From positions 92,929 through 156,928 of the forward strand of contig NW_024882980.1 in the NCBI RefSeq assembly GCF_019059575.1: DNA of 64,000 nucleotides, read 5' to 3'. The notes under the pieces are model-generated. The model worked only from the letters and a program-made list of their open reading frames with translations. It was not told the DNA's origin and searched no databases. Positions 33,656 to 45,100 of this stretch are shown in pieces (within the stretch, counting starts at the first letter, position 1; the number at the start of each line of letters is the position of its first letter). The DNA is from Amphibalanus amphitrite. Taxonomy: Eukaryota > Arthropoda > Thecostraca > Balanomorpha > Balanidae. The position numbers were made by a program, and so were the translations under genes.

Positions 33656-34600
33656 TTAACCCGCGCCCTGCTGGCGGGGGGGGGGGGGGTGTTTGAGCAC
33701 CCCTTATGTTTTTTCGCGAATATCGCAAAAACGGCGGCGGGAAGCGCCGCCGTTTTTGGTACACATTATAATACATCTTTTCTACATATGTTGTGAAAAT
33801 TTCAGACCCAGGTCACTAAAGGTCAGGTCACTAGGTCAGGTCAAAAGACCTCACTGCATACAAAGTTTCAATGTCTGCCAAAGCTACACCGAGTGATCGA
33901 CCGCTTCGAAACTTTCAGAGATTGATAAGAGCAGAAATATGTACAAAATGTAGATCTGGGAATTTTGATATCGATGAGCTAAGGTCAGGTCAATTTTGCA
34001 ACCTTCCCATTATAATCAGTCAATGGGAGAAAACTGAAAGTCGCCTTTTTTAGACTGAAGTCATTATAAACACTCTAAAATGCTGAATTACTAGTATCTT
34101 AGACACACTGAACATGAAAATGGCACCCGTGACCCCTTTTATGCCCCTGAGGTCATCTCAGGTCACCAATGGTATCTGACCTTAGTTGGTTAACACCTTA
34201 GTTGTGTTTGGCTCGAAGATACGGATCGACTGATATGCAACCTGACCCTTACCGGTCAGTTCATGACCTTGACCCGAGGTCAAATTTTCAAATTGACCTT
34301 CAAGGTCAAGTGATAGTTCATTCGACGCATCTTGACGAGAGGAACACGATGATGGTAAAAGGAAGTTCGTGCAAGGTTTGAGTCAAAAGAAATTGCAGAA
34401 AAACGGTTTCCGAAAAAAAATCGGTTATTTTGGCAGTGTTTGCCCCCTGCAGGCAAAACCGTTGACGGTAGGTCAAATATGAGAGAATTACTCAGAAAGA
34501 GCGTGAATAGGGCTATCAAATGCGCTATTCCGCGGCGCTATAGCTTTATTAGTTTCCGAGCTGTGCGCCGATTTGCTGAAAATTGCTGTAGAGGACCAGT
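33656..34600 (+). mobile_element. TTAA-type non-autonomous element, copy 2 (right end truncated)
   Basis: Begins TTAA-CCCGCGCCCTGCTGGCGG, then a G run. A subterminal GC hairpin ending in a T run lies at 33732-33758. The interior matches copy 1 and shows the intact site where copy 1 has its MITE. Similarity stops near 34590-34600 without a right terminus. It carries many AGGTCA/TGACCT motifs and no transposase. Confidence 0.78.
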
Positions 34601-35344
34601 CGGCCTTCTCTCAGCCGTTTGAGCCCTGATCGAGGTAGTGCTTCGCAGAAAAAGCAGGCATATTGCTCGTGACCAGAGGAAGCCAAAGGTACCCAATTTT
34701 AAGGTATTTGTTCATCTGCCAACTTTCAAGGTGAGGTCAATGCCTTTAATTTTGGAATATCGGGATTTACTTAAAACTTCTTGAAGTGAACCGCCTCTGT
34801 GGTATTTTGAGGTCCTGATTTTGAATTTCACACAAGTTTTTTTTTTTGAAAATGATGTGTTTTTGGATTTGAGATAGGCGTGGTCAATTCAGCTCAGCCA
34901 TCATGTGTCTTGACAGATGTTCTTGGTCAGTGTTTACCACAAAATATGATGTCTCTGCCACATTTTATGTAGGTTCGTTATCAACTCCTAAAGCTACCCT
35001 AATAGTAGGTTATAAAACTTAAAGTCAACCAAGGTCAATAACCAAGTAAGTCTATCCAACCCCTTGTCTGGATGTAGGTGTGAGGGTTAAGTTACCTTCA
35101 AAAACTTTGCTGGCTGGCTGACTTTGAGTGCGTCTCTTCATCTTGCTGAAAACTCTTCAATGTTGCCAAGCTTGCATTGCTAAGATGCTCAATTTTGTTG
35201 TGCTTGTGCATGGCATACAAGATTCAACTTTAAACACTTTCTGTCAGGCCTGCAAACCACTGAATCTGACATCCATTTCAACTTGTCAGGCATGCAACTG
35301 CAGACCCATGAAACCAGTAGGTAGCACCTCAGCCATACATTTGT
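34601..35344. other. Intergenic, no gene seen
   Basis: AT-rich sequence between two elements. It may be the remains of further repeat copies (scattered AGGTCAA), but nothing could be assigned. Confidence 0.4.
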
Positions 35345-35925
35345 CACACTTAACCGACGAGCCGCGGGGGGGGGGGGCATAAAGTTGCCCCCCCATTACG
35401 TTTTGTGGAATATCTCCGAAACCTGAGGAGCTACAAACGTGAAACGTGGCATAGCTTCAACTGAATACCTAGGCAATGTTTGAGGAAAGTTTGGTGGTTG
35501 TAGCACTTAAGATGACGTCACAGTAACGTCAGAAAGTTTTGTCGTTTTCCGATACGGACTGTTTCTGATGTCGCTGAGCATGAAACTTACTGCAAATGAA
35601 CCAGACAGCACCTGCTGTCATCCTAAAACATCTAAGTACACTTCCAACTAGTTCCTGACGAATAATCGGTCCTTTATATTTGGTCTCATATGTCAGATAT
35701 ATCATGAGGAAACTGAGAGTCGCAAATCTATAATTTGACTTATGATGTCACTGTGACATCATTTCAAATGGGATTGACACCAAATTTGGACACAACTTCA
35801 GCTAGGTATTCAGGAAGATGTGTGCAAAGTTTCACTTCTCTATCTCCTCAAGTTGCGACGATATCGTCGCAGAAGTGAAGGGGGAGCAACTATATGCTCC
35901 CCACAGCGGCCGGCGGGTGGCGCGG
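35345..35925. mobile_element. Short G-run inverted-repeat element related to the TTAA family
   Basis: The left end TTAACCGACGAGCCGC is followed by 13 Gs and GCATAAAGTTGCCCCCC. The right end (about 35880-35925) is a degenerate inverse: GGGGGAGCAACTATATGCTCCCC then GCGGCCGG. The shared GCATA(A/T)AGTTGC core supports inverted termini. No ORF of interest. Confidence 0.6.
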
Positions 35926-36174
35926 AGGCCCAGCGGCCACCCTGCCCTGCCCCATCCAAGCATGCACTTTTTTGCGAACAGCCATTCATACTGTTTGGCT
36001 GCATTGGCAGCATCATTTATTGACAATATTTCATAAGTAGTTAAAACTTGAGACCTTAAATTGCTAATTGCCACCTCAACCTGACCAAATATTAATTAAT
36101 ACAGATTACAGAAATGTAGGTATGCAGATCAAAATACAAGACCAATCCAAGGTATATAAAAACACTGGACCAAT

Positions 36175-38079
36175 CGGTAGTCATAAAGCAGGCGTCACAC
36201 TTCCGTGTTCACGGCCGGAGGTCCGGTGACGGGCTGTGGCCTTGAGACGGCCGCCGGTTTATTACGTCACAAACGTACTATCGATGCAGAGTTTTCTATC
36301 GATGTGAGAGCTTTGATTTGCGGACTCGCTTCGAATCCGAAGGTCACCGGTTCGAATCCCAGTTCCCACCATGCCGTTCGATCAGCGGCCGACAGTCGCG
36401 AACTTTTTTGGGTGTGTGCGTGTTTTTTGTGTGTAGAGGGCTGGGATCGGCAGTGCCAGTGTTGAGGGTGCTAGAGCTAACTGACTTGACCCCAATGCAG
36501 AGATCCTGGGTTCGAATCCCACCACGGCGTTACCTAAGCGGCCACTTTATCGTAGGTACTTTTTTAGTTTTATAGGATTGGGATCGGCAGTGCTGAGGGT
36601 GCTAGAGCTTACTGACTCGACTCCAATGCAGAGGTCCCGGGTTCGAATCCCACCATGGCGTTGCCACAGCGGCCACTTTATCGTACTTTTTAAGTTTTAG
36701 AGGGCTGGGATCGGCAGTGCTGAGGAGGGTGCTAGAGCTCACTGACTCGACTCCAATGCAGAGGTCCTGGGTTCGAGTCCCACCACGGCGTTACCGAAGC
36801 GGCCACTTTATCGTACTTCTTTAGTTTTATAGGATTGGGATCGGCAGTGCTGAGGGTGCTAGAGCTCACTGACTCGACTTCAATGCAGAGGTCCTGGGTT
36901 CGAATCCCGCCATGGCGTTGGCTCAGCAGCTGACTTTAGCGTTCTCTTTCTAGTACGATAAAGTGGCCGCTGAGGCAACGCCATGGTGGGATTCGAACCC
37001 GGGACCTCTGCATTGGAGTCGAGTCAGTAAGCTCTAGCACCCTCAGCACTGCCGATCCCAATCCTATAAAACTAAAAAAGTGCCTAGGATAAAGTGGCCG
37101 CTTAGGTAACGCCGTGGTGGGATTCGAACCCAGGATCTCTGCATTGGGGTCGAGTCAGTGAGCTCTAGCACCCTCAACACTGCCGATCCCAGCCCTCTAC
37201 ACCAAAAAAAAAAAAACAAACACGCATACATCCAAAAAAGTTCGCGACTGTCAGCCGCTGATCGAACGGCATGGTGGGATTCGAACCGGTGACCTTCGGA
37301 TTCGAAGCGAGTCCGCTGCTGTGACCAAGTTTTTTTTTATCCTTTCCTCTCCCTGCGTCCGCTGTGCGCTGGTCATTTTCATCTCCCCGCTCCGTAAATC
37401 AAAGCTCTCACATCGATAGAAAACTCTGCATCGATAGTACGTTTGTGACGTAATAAACCGGCGGCCGTCTCAAGGCCACAGCCCGTCACCGGACCTCCGG
37501 CCGTTAAAGGAAATAGTTCACTTTCACGAAATTATTTTTTTTGCAATGGATTTATGATTTTTTATGTTCAAAATGATCAGCAAAGAAAATAAAACCTATT
37601 TATAACAAAAGATTATTTTCTATATTTTGATATAAGAAGAACTTTTCAGTTTCTGTAAGGCACAGGCGATCCAGTATGAAAAGAGCATGGGTTCCGAAAA
37701 TTCTTCAGAAACTAGAGAAATTATCGCGGCCACCGGCATTTGGGCGATCTGCTGCTGCTGAATGTCCTTATTGATCAGTACGAGAATTTCTCTAGAGTTC
37801 TCGTAGATAATTTCTCTAGTTTCTGAAGAATTTTCGGTACCCATGCTCTTTTCATACTGGATTGGAATATATGCAAGGCACACATCCTCAACGCAAGACA
37901 CCTTTTTCGGGACGAGAAATAGAATATCTTTGCCTAGGGTGATCGTTGGGCTGTAAAAGCTCCTGATTTATGCTCGTCTCAGCCCAGGCTACGGAACTGC
38001 TATTCCAGTTCAAAACCCATGTTAAAAAGTGAACTATTTCCTTTAACACGGAAGTGTGACGCCTGCTTTATGACTACCG
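36175..38079. mobile_element. 1.9-kb palindromic element built from tRNA-like units, ACCAAT duplication
   Basis: Terminal inverted repeats CGGTAGTCATAAAGCAGGCG... (36175) and its complement (ending 38079), flanked by ACCAAT on both sides (36169-36174; 38080-38085). The left arm has five units of about 130-160 bp, each with a pol III B-box-like GGTTCGAATCCC (36349, 36509, 36640, 36770, 36897). The right arm carries three inverted ones (36988, 37119, 37276). The palindrome centre is near 36940. A 535-bp element is inserted in the right arm. No intact tRNA cloverleaf or transposase was found. Confidence 0.8.
37508..38042. mobile_element. 535-bp nested MITE at a TTAA site
   Basis: Terminal inverted repeats AGGAAATAGTTCACTTT, flanked by TTAA (37504-37507; 38043-38046). 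An inner inverted repeat of about 55 bp lies at 37671-37725 and 37807-37861 (CCAGTATGAAAAGAGCATGG...). The opposite arm of the host palindrome shows the uninterrupted site (GGCCGTGAACACGG). The duplication may be TTAA or TA. Confidence 0.85.
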
Positions 38080-38085
38080 ACCAAT

Positions 38086-39825
38086 CTACGAGACAGACAG
38101 GTCACAGAACCGGATCCAAATTTGTTATTGATGTCATTTTTCTTCACCAAATTTCATAAAAAAACTGATCTTCCTACCTACAATCTATATTTTGACACTT
38201 CTAAGTTCTATGCCAATTTGCCAAACCCATGGAATAAGAAGCGATCATTTTCACTTTTGAGTCAACAATGAAATGATTTAATAAGTAACTAAATAGTTAC
38301 CTTTATGAAAATGACTCCCAAGGCGAATGACCAAAGTATCTATCAAAATACCAATTTTATTTCAATAAAAGATAAGTTGAATACCAATGCTTATGCATTT
38401 TCAAAGTATATTTGATATTTCGTCAAATGTGTTGAAAACTTTTGTCTCATCTGCGCCACTAATGAACTAGGACAGTTTGGTAAAATTGAAGACTTGATGA
38501 CGTCATAGAAAATAAGAAATATCACAAATGGAAACGAAGAAGATCGAAAATTACCCAATTATGATCCAAAATGAGGCATACTTGATACGTCATTTAAAAT
38601 CTTTGGGTTCAACTGGGTGTGTTGATATATGGGTTTCTTGAGCCACAAAAATGCAAACTGGCTTTGAAAGGGGCGGACAAAAAATTTGATTGAAATTTGC
38701 TGTCGTTGGTGGTCGTTGGTATGGTTTTTTATTCAGTCCCGTCATATTGTTAGTATCACGGTATGTAGAGAACTTTTAAGGAGTTGTTATCAGACAGCCT
38801 GGTGCATACCGCATGGATCCGAGTGCATGGATCTGACTGGATCTCGGAGCAAACTGCGGGCTAGGACACCGGATCCGGCGTGAAAATGTATCTTAGATCT
38901 ATGGATCTATCTCATAGGATTGGGATCTGACGGTAAACCAAGAACTTGGAATGGATCTTTGATCTGAGTGGATCCCACCAGTCCACCACGCAAAACATTT
39001 GGAACCAGGTTTACAAGTGTTTCTAAGCCAATAAAAGTCAAAACTATGGATTTTGACGTGCAATCACATACAATCACTAAACAGGATTTTGTGAGCTGCA
39101 ACGTGATTTTTTTTGGGATTTCTGTGTTGGTAAAAAACAAGTGAGGATCTGTCTCAATAGATTCTAAGCAAAAAAATTAGACTTAGATCTATGAACCCCA
39201 AGGAATAAGGATCTCTTGACAAATCAAAGAGCTGGATCTATGATCCCCTCGGATCTGAGATCAGGATCCGTGGACCATGGGATCAAATCCCAGAGCCATT
39301 TTCTCAGATCCATGCGCATGTCTGGTTGTAATAAGCTTTATTTGTAAAATTGGCCTAGTTTACATCATGCCTTACCTTGGCCTTAACTCACACCAGCAAT
39401 CACCAGAAAAATACCTTCCTATATCCATATCCCTGATGTTTGAAGTTGATTTCCTTATCCACATTATAAAAAACATTCCTGGGGTTAAAGAATCCCTTAC
39501 TTCTCACACTTATAACTAAGGTACCTATAAGGGGAAGTGGTTTAAAGGGAACATTCATTTTTCCTGAATAGCTTGCATTTAAAGTCAGTGATAACTAATA
39601 TGCTTTCAGACTTCAGTACCTGCCGTTAAACCACAGGCATTTTAGACTTCCATGGAAACTCATGACACTGACCTTAGACTTTGATTATCTTTGACTTGTG
39701 CATTGTGATTCCTCTCACGAGACCATGTCGGGCAAGAATGGTCAGCCAGTGCTGATCCTTACTCTGATTTACAGTTGACTCGGTGACTGTGCCAGCCAGC
39801 CGGCGGTAGCGGGGGCGGCCCGGCG
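38086..39825. other. Intergenic upstream of PIGO
   Basis: AT-rich. Positions 38810-39300 carry irregular GGATCT/GGATCC repeats. The final 60 bases are GC-rich and probably the PIGO 5' UTR, possibly entered by an acceptor at about 39775. No TATA box seen. Confidence 0.45.
38810..39300. repeat. GGATCT/GGATCC irregular repeat
   Basis: A dozen or more scattered GGATCT, GGATCC and ATGGATC motifs in about 490 bp, denser than the surroundings. It resembles the hexamer-filled MITE at 42548 in style, but no matching termini were found. Confidence 0.45.
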
Positions 39826-42175
39826 ATGCGGCCTTCGTCTGCCTCGCTGCCGGCCCTGCTGTACACGGTGCTGGTGCTGTCACTTGGCCTGTACGTGTTC
39901 CTGAGCGGCTTCCTGCTGCGGCGGAATGCCTTCTCCGACCGGGCGCGCCGCTGCGAGTCGGCCGGCAGTGACGGCGCCGACCCATGCGCCGTGCCGGCCA
40001 CCTACCGGCGCTCGGTGCTGCTGATCGTTGACGCCCTGCGGCACGACTTCCTCGTGTACAACGAGTCGCTGCCGGCGGCCGCCGCGGCTCCGCACCAGAA
40101 CAAGATGCCGCACGTGCACGCGCTGCTGACAGAGCGGCCCAACCACACGGCGCGCTATCGGTTTGTGGCGGATGCGCCGACCACCACCATGCAGCGGCTG
40201 AAGGGGCTCACCACCGGCTCCCTGCCCACTTTCGTCGACGTCGGCGACAACTTCGCCAGCTACGAGATCACCGAAGACACGTGGCTGTGGCAGGCGGGCG
40301 CCGCCGGCGGACGGGCCGTGTTCGCCGGCGACGATACCTGGATGCAACTGTTTCCGAGCGCGTTCGCGCGCGCGGCGCCGTTTCCCTCATTCGACATAAG
40401 TGATCTGGATACAGTGGACCGTGGCGTGGAGCGTGAGCTGGCGCGCGAGCTGCCGCGTCGCGACTGGACGCTGCTGATCGGTCACATGCTGGGCGTGGAC
40501 CACTGCGGTCATACGTTCGGACCGGACCACCCGCAGATGGCCAGGAAGCTGGCTGAGGTGGACCTGTTGGTACGGAACATCACCCACCAGCTGGACAACG
40601 ACACCATCCTGTTCGTGCTCGGCGACCACGGCATGACGCGTACCGGAGACCACGGTGGTGATAGTGCCGCGGAGGTGGACGCCGGTCTCCTGGTGGTCTC
40701 TGGCCGCCCGCTGCCGGCTGCCGCCGCCGCCCGGCCCGACGCCATCCCGCAGGTGGACCTGGTGCCCACACTGTCGGCGCTGCTCGGCCTGCCAATTCCC
40801 TTCTCCAACCTGGGCACGGTGCGCGCGGAGCTGCTGCCGGCAGCACTGCGCGCGCCGGCGCTGGCGGCCAACGTCCGTCAAGTGGACGCCTACCTGCGCC
40901 GCCTGGAGTGGCCGCAGCCGCCGGCGGCTCCGGATGCCGCCGCGCCGCCGCCGGTCGCCGAGCAGTTCCTGGCCGAGGCGCGGCGCCGCTGCGCCCAGGT
41001 ATGGGCTACATTCGACACTGGGCTGATGGCGGCTGGCGTGGTGCTGTTGGCGCTGGCGGCGCTGCTGGCTGCTGCTCTGGCGCTGCTGGCGCCCGCGCTG
41101 CCGGCCGAGACAGTGCTGAGCGCCCAGCGCGGCGTGCTGCTGGTCACGCCGCTGCTGGCGGCGCCGGTGCTGGCCGTCGGCTGGCAGCTGGAGGCGGCGG
41201 CGCCGGTGCTGGCGCTGCTGCTGGCCGCCGCCGCCGTCACGGCCACGGTCGGCGTGTGCGCGCTGCGTCTGCGCAGTGCGGTGGTGGCGCTGGTCGGACG
41301 GCGCGGGTGGCCACGGCCAGGCCCGCGCGGCGTGGTCGCATCCCTGCTGCTGTTGGTACACGGGGCCAGTTTCTTCTCCAACAGCTTCACCGTCAGCGAG
41401 GACCGCGTGACGGCCTTTGTGACGGTGACGGCTCTGTTGGCGCACCTGCTGCCGGTGGCCGGCGGTGTGCGCGTGGCGCGCTCACTGCCGCAGCTGGTGG
41501 CGGCGTTCAGCAGTGGTCTGCTGGTGCGGCTCGGCTGGCTCGGGTTCGCCTGTCGCGAGGAGCAGTGGTGGTGCGAGCCGGGCCTGGTGCACCGGCCGCT
41601 GGCCAGTCTCCAGGACAACAGCTACCGGAACGGACGCCTGTCGATGGCGGCCGCCAGCCTGCTGCTCGTGCTGCTGGCGCACCGGGCGTTCCTGCGCCAC
41701 TGCGGCAACCTGAACGGTTTCTCTGTGACGGAGCTGGTGGCGCGCTGGTGCGGCTGGCTGTCGGCCGCCGGCCTGCTCGGCTGCTGGGCGCTGCAGGCCA
41801 TCGAGCCGGCGGCTGTGGCGCTGCTGGCGCCCGCCCAGCGCCGGCTGCCGGTGCTGCTGGCGCTGGGCGCCGCCGGCCTGGCGCTGACTGTGCTGGTGGC
41901 GCGGCCGCTGCTGGTGTACGTGCGGCCCGAGCTGGCCGGACAGCGGCTGGTGACGCGCGTGTTCCACCGGCTGCGGCACCAGCTGAGCGGCGCTCCCGGC
42001 GAGCTGCGCGTGTTCGGGCTGGGCTCGGCGGTCAGCGCGGCGCTGCTGACGGCCCTGCTGGCCGGCTGGCTGCCGCTGGTGCTGCTGCTGGGCGACGGGC
42101 GCACGCCGGCCGCCGCGCTGGGGCTGGCGCTCACCGCGCTGGCAGCTGTGCTGGTCGGCGCTGATGGAGTCACAG
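39826..42175 (+). CDS. PIGO: PIGO exon 1 (catalytic domain and most membrane helices)
   Basis: An uninterrupted 2350 bp coding exon, donor GTCACAG|GTGAGA, ending in phase 1. It carries all catalytic motifs of the phosphotransferase. It is very GC-rich with strong G/C third positions, which produces long antisense and out-of-frame ORFs that are not genes. Confidence 0.96.
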
Positions 42176-45100
42176 GTGAGATATTAGCTACGTTACCATG
42201 GCACAAGCTAAGCCGATTTTGAAAAATGGATTTTCTCTATCATAGCATTTAGGCATAATTAAAAAACGTAAATATAGGATTAGGTGCTAGCTAAAATAAT
42301 ATCTAGGTTTATTTTTTGGATAAGGTAAATAGTTTCCGAGAAAAACGCACGTGAAATTTCGCTAAATCAATTTAGACGTGTCATGGAAACGTGGTGATTG
42401 ACGAGGATATTACCGAACATCTCCTAACGGCAGCTGCCATCAGCAGCAGCTGTTGTCTTGGAAATAATCGCCTGGTACCTATTTCTTGGGCGTCATTCAG
42501 TAACGACCTTTGAAGTTCGGGTGCCCTAAAATACCAATCGTTATCACCAGGGCTGCGGAGTCGGAGTCGGAGTCGGAGTCGGAGTCGGTCGGAGTCGACA
42601 GTTGTGACCGGAGTCGGAATCGGAGTCGGAGTCGATTTTAGAAACCCGAGCCGGAGTCGGAGTCGGAGTCACCGAAAATCTGTCGACTCCGCAGCCCTGC
42701 TAGGTCTGCGGAGTCGGAGTCGGGAGTTGGAGTCGGTCGGAGTCGACAATTCTGCCCGGAGTCGGAGTCGGAGTCGGAGCTGGTTTTTGAAAGCCGGAGT
42801 CGGAGTCGGGGTCGGAGTCGCCGAAAATCCATCGACTCCGCAGCCCTGGTTATCACCTTACATTCTGAAGGTTTGCTCGACTGTATGATCGCTCACGCTC
42901 CATGGAACGTGACCTTTTCGAATGTTTGATCGCTATTCGCTGCCCGCTGCTGGCAGTGAATTGTGTTGCATGTTTTCCACCATGCATCACTGATGAAAAG
43001 ATGTAAGCGCTATTAATGGCGCATTGTTGTGGAAAAGCTATTTCGCGATCGTTAATTCCTTGTGGATATCATCTTAATGGTTAATGTATTAAACCATCAA
43101 CTGTAATGGATTCTTGTCACGATATGGCTCATTGTGCCTTCGTTCGACTTATTTTTCATCATTCCTGGGTAAACACACATCACAAGGATGTGTATTGTGT
43201 ACTTCATCATATGTATATCTTGTTTGTATTTGTTGGGCAATGGACACGCCCTATCAGCTCGACCAGTCAATACTTCTCATGTGCTCAGTTTTTTGTCTTT
43301 GCTTCAGCTACACTTTCTTTACATCACATCATTCGTCATGTTACCTCCCCGTAATGTTGAGTCCCGTCACGCTCACCCTCCCTCCCGTTCCCGTTTTCAG
43401 CCGGCGGCGACTGGTCGGCAGCGGTCTTGTGGGCTGAGCTCGCGTCGTTCCAGTTCTTCGCCACCGGCCACCAGGCGACGTTTCCGTCCATTCAGTGGGA
43501 CGCCGCCGTGACAGGACTGCAGATGGCGCCGGAGGGCACCCTGCTGCCCGGTCTGTGTGTGCTCCTCTCCACGTTCGCTGGAGAACTGGTGGCCGCTGTT
43601 ACCCTGCCGCTGGTGCTCTGTGCGCCGCACCTGTTCAAGGTAGGTGCCGGGTGAGGGCCGGCTGGGGATAATGATTTTTGGATGACTGCTGAGATTGTGC
43701 TGGGCGGAGGGTGGTTAGGTGGCTGGTAAGATTTCGGGTGCTGGAATGAAGAAAATTATAAACCTAAGACGTGCGAGTTTCTCGTCATATCGCGTGCTAG
43801 AACGTGTATGTGCGAGAACGTCCGAGAACTATTTTTCCTGCGTTGTGTTACAAGGCTATGCCACCCAAGATTTGCTTTTTTGACCTAATTAGAAGCAAAC
43901 ACCCGTTTCTGGCTGTTGACTGTCGTGTGTGAAACTGTGAAGGGCCCTCTGCGGAGACCCGCCGGCACGCAGCGTCGTGTGCGTAGCTGTTTGTGGGCCG
44001 CCGGCTGTCCCGTGCTGCGTGACGGTGGTGAGTCACGCCTGTCCCGTGCCGCCAGGTGTTGACGGAGCGGGCGACCGGCTCGCGCGGCGAGCTCGCCCTG
44101 CTGCTCGATCCGGACACCACCATGCAGCGACTGCTCTCGCTCAATATGCTCTACATGGTGGCCAAGGCGGTGAAGGTAGGTGGAGGCTCCCGGCGGCGGC
44201 CGGCGCAGACCTGGGTCTGATCCGGGTTGTAAGATTGTCTTGTCTTGGAACTCCATTTTAGCTTGCATTTCGTGGTTCCGGTAGCTCAACCTGAAAACCT
44301 GGATGGTTGTGGGAAATTAAAAATTAAGACAGACATGTTACTTGTCATTAGCAGAACATGGAATGATTGAAGGCAAAATATTGTTTCCGAGAAATTGATG
44401 ATGTTTCACGTTTGATTTATTATTTTCAGTTGGTTTTCATCACACTCACGCCCCATTCCAAGTTGACATAGGTATTCGACACTGACCCGTACCTGCTGGG
44501 TCACGAGGGTTGCGTGATGTGACTCCTTTTATGACATCGCCTCCTTTCTCCGGGGACGGTCGGTGATTGGGCGATAACGCTGGAGATGAGGTTTTTGTTT
44601 GCGCTTTCTCGTTCATTGGGTTTTGTCACCCTTCCTTGTGTTCTTTTGGTGCAGGAGACTTATTATGTAGTCCCACATGCTTTCTCTTTCTCTGAAGCGA
44701 CTTAGGGAAAGCATTACTGTGCCATACGAGGTGTGGTTTTATGGTCTTTCCAGTTGTTGGAAGGACTAAAATTGCGAATCATTTCCTCTGCCTTGGTTGT
44801 GATATCGACACAGGCCCATTATCACACAAAAAAGACATCCACTTCTTATTCAAGTAATTATGATACCGTGAAACATTTCCAATTCTTTTATAATTCAGTT
44901 CGGTTTCTTTTTAATGGCAAGAACTTTGTTCCGAACATAGCCTCACTATAAAGTCGTTAATTGGCCCCTGTGCTACCCAGTTATGAAGCCGTGTTTATTT
45001 TCAAAGTTTGTCCCAAGTTGCGGTCCGCGCTGGACTTCTAAGTGGCTGGTTTGTGTTCGTGGCGGTAGCGTGTCAGGCTTGGATCGAGGCCATTGATTGC

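Noticed and set aside
36290-37290. Cluster of tRNA genes
   Set aside because: Only the B-box/T-arm region is good. The anticodon loop lacks the expected U33 and the acceptor stem is not evident, and the units sit in a palindromic mobile element.
37620-37901. 93-codon minus-strand ORF
   Set aside because: It lies wholly within the hairpin of a 535-bp MITE and has no family resemblance.
40387-42206. Long antisense and out-of-frame ORFs across PIGO exon 1 (up to 418 codons)
   Set aside because: They are shadows of a GC-rich coding exon; their translations are low-complexity R/A/G or Q/H sequences, and the plus-strand frame has all PIG-O motifs.
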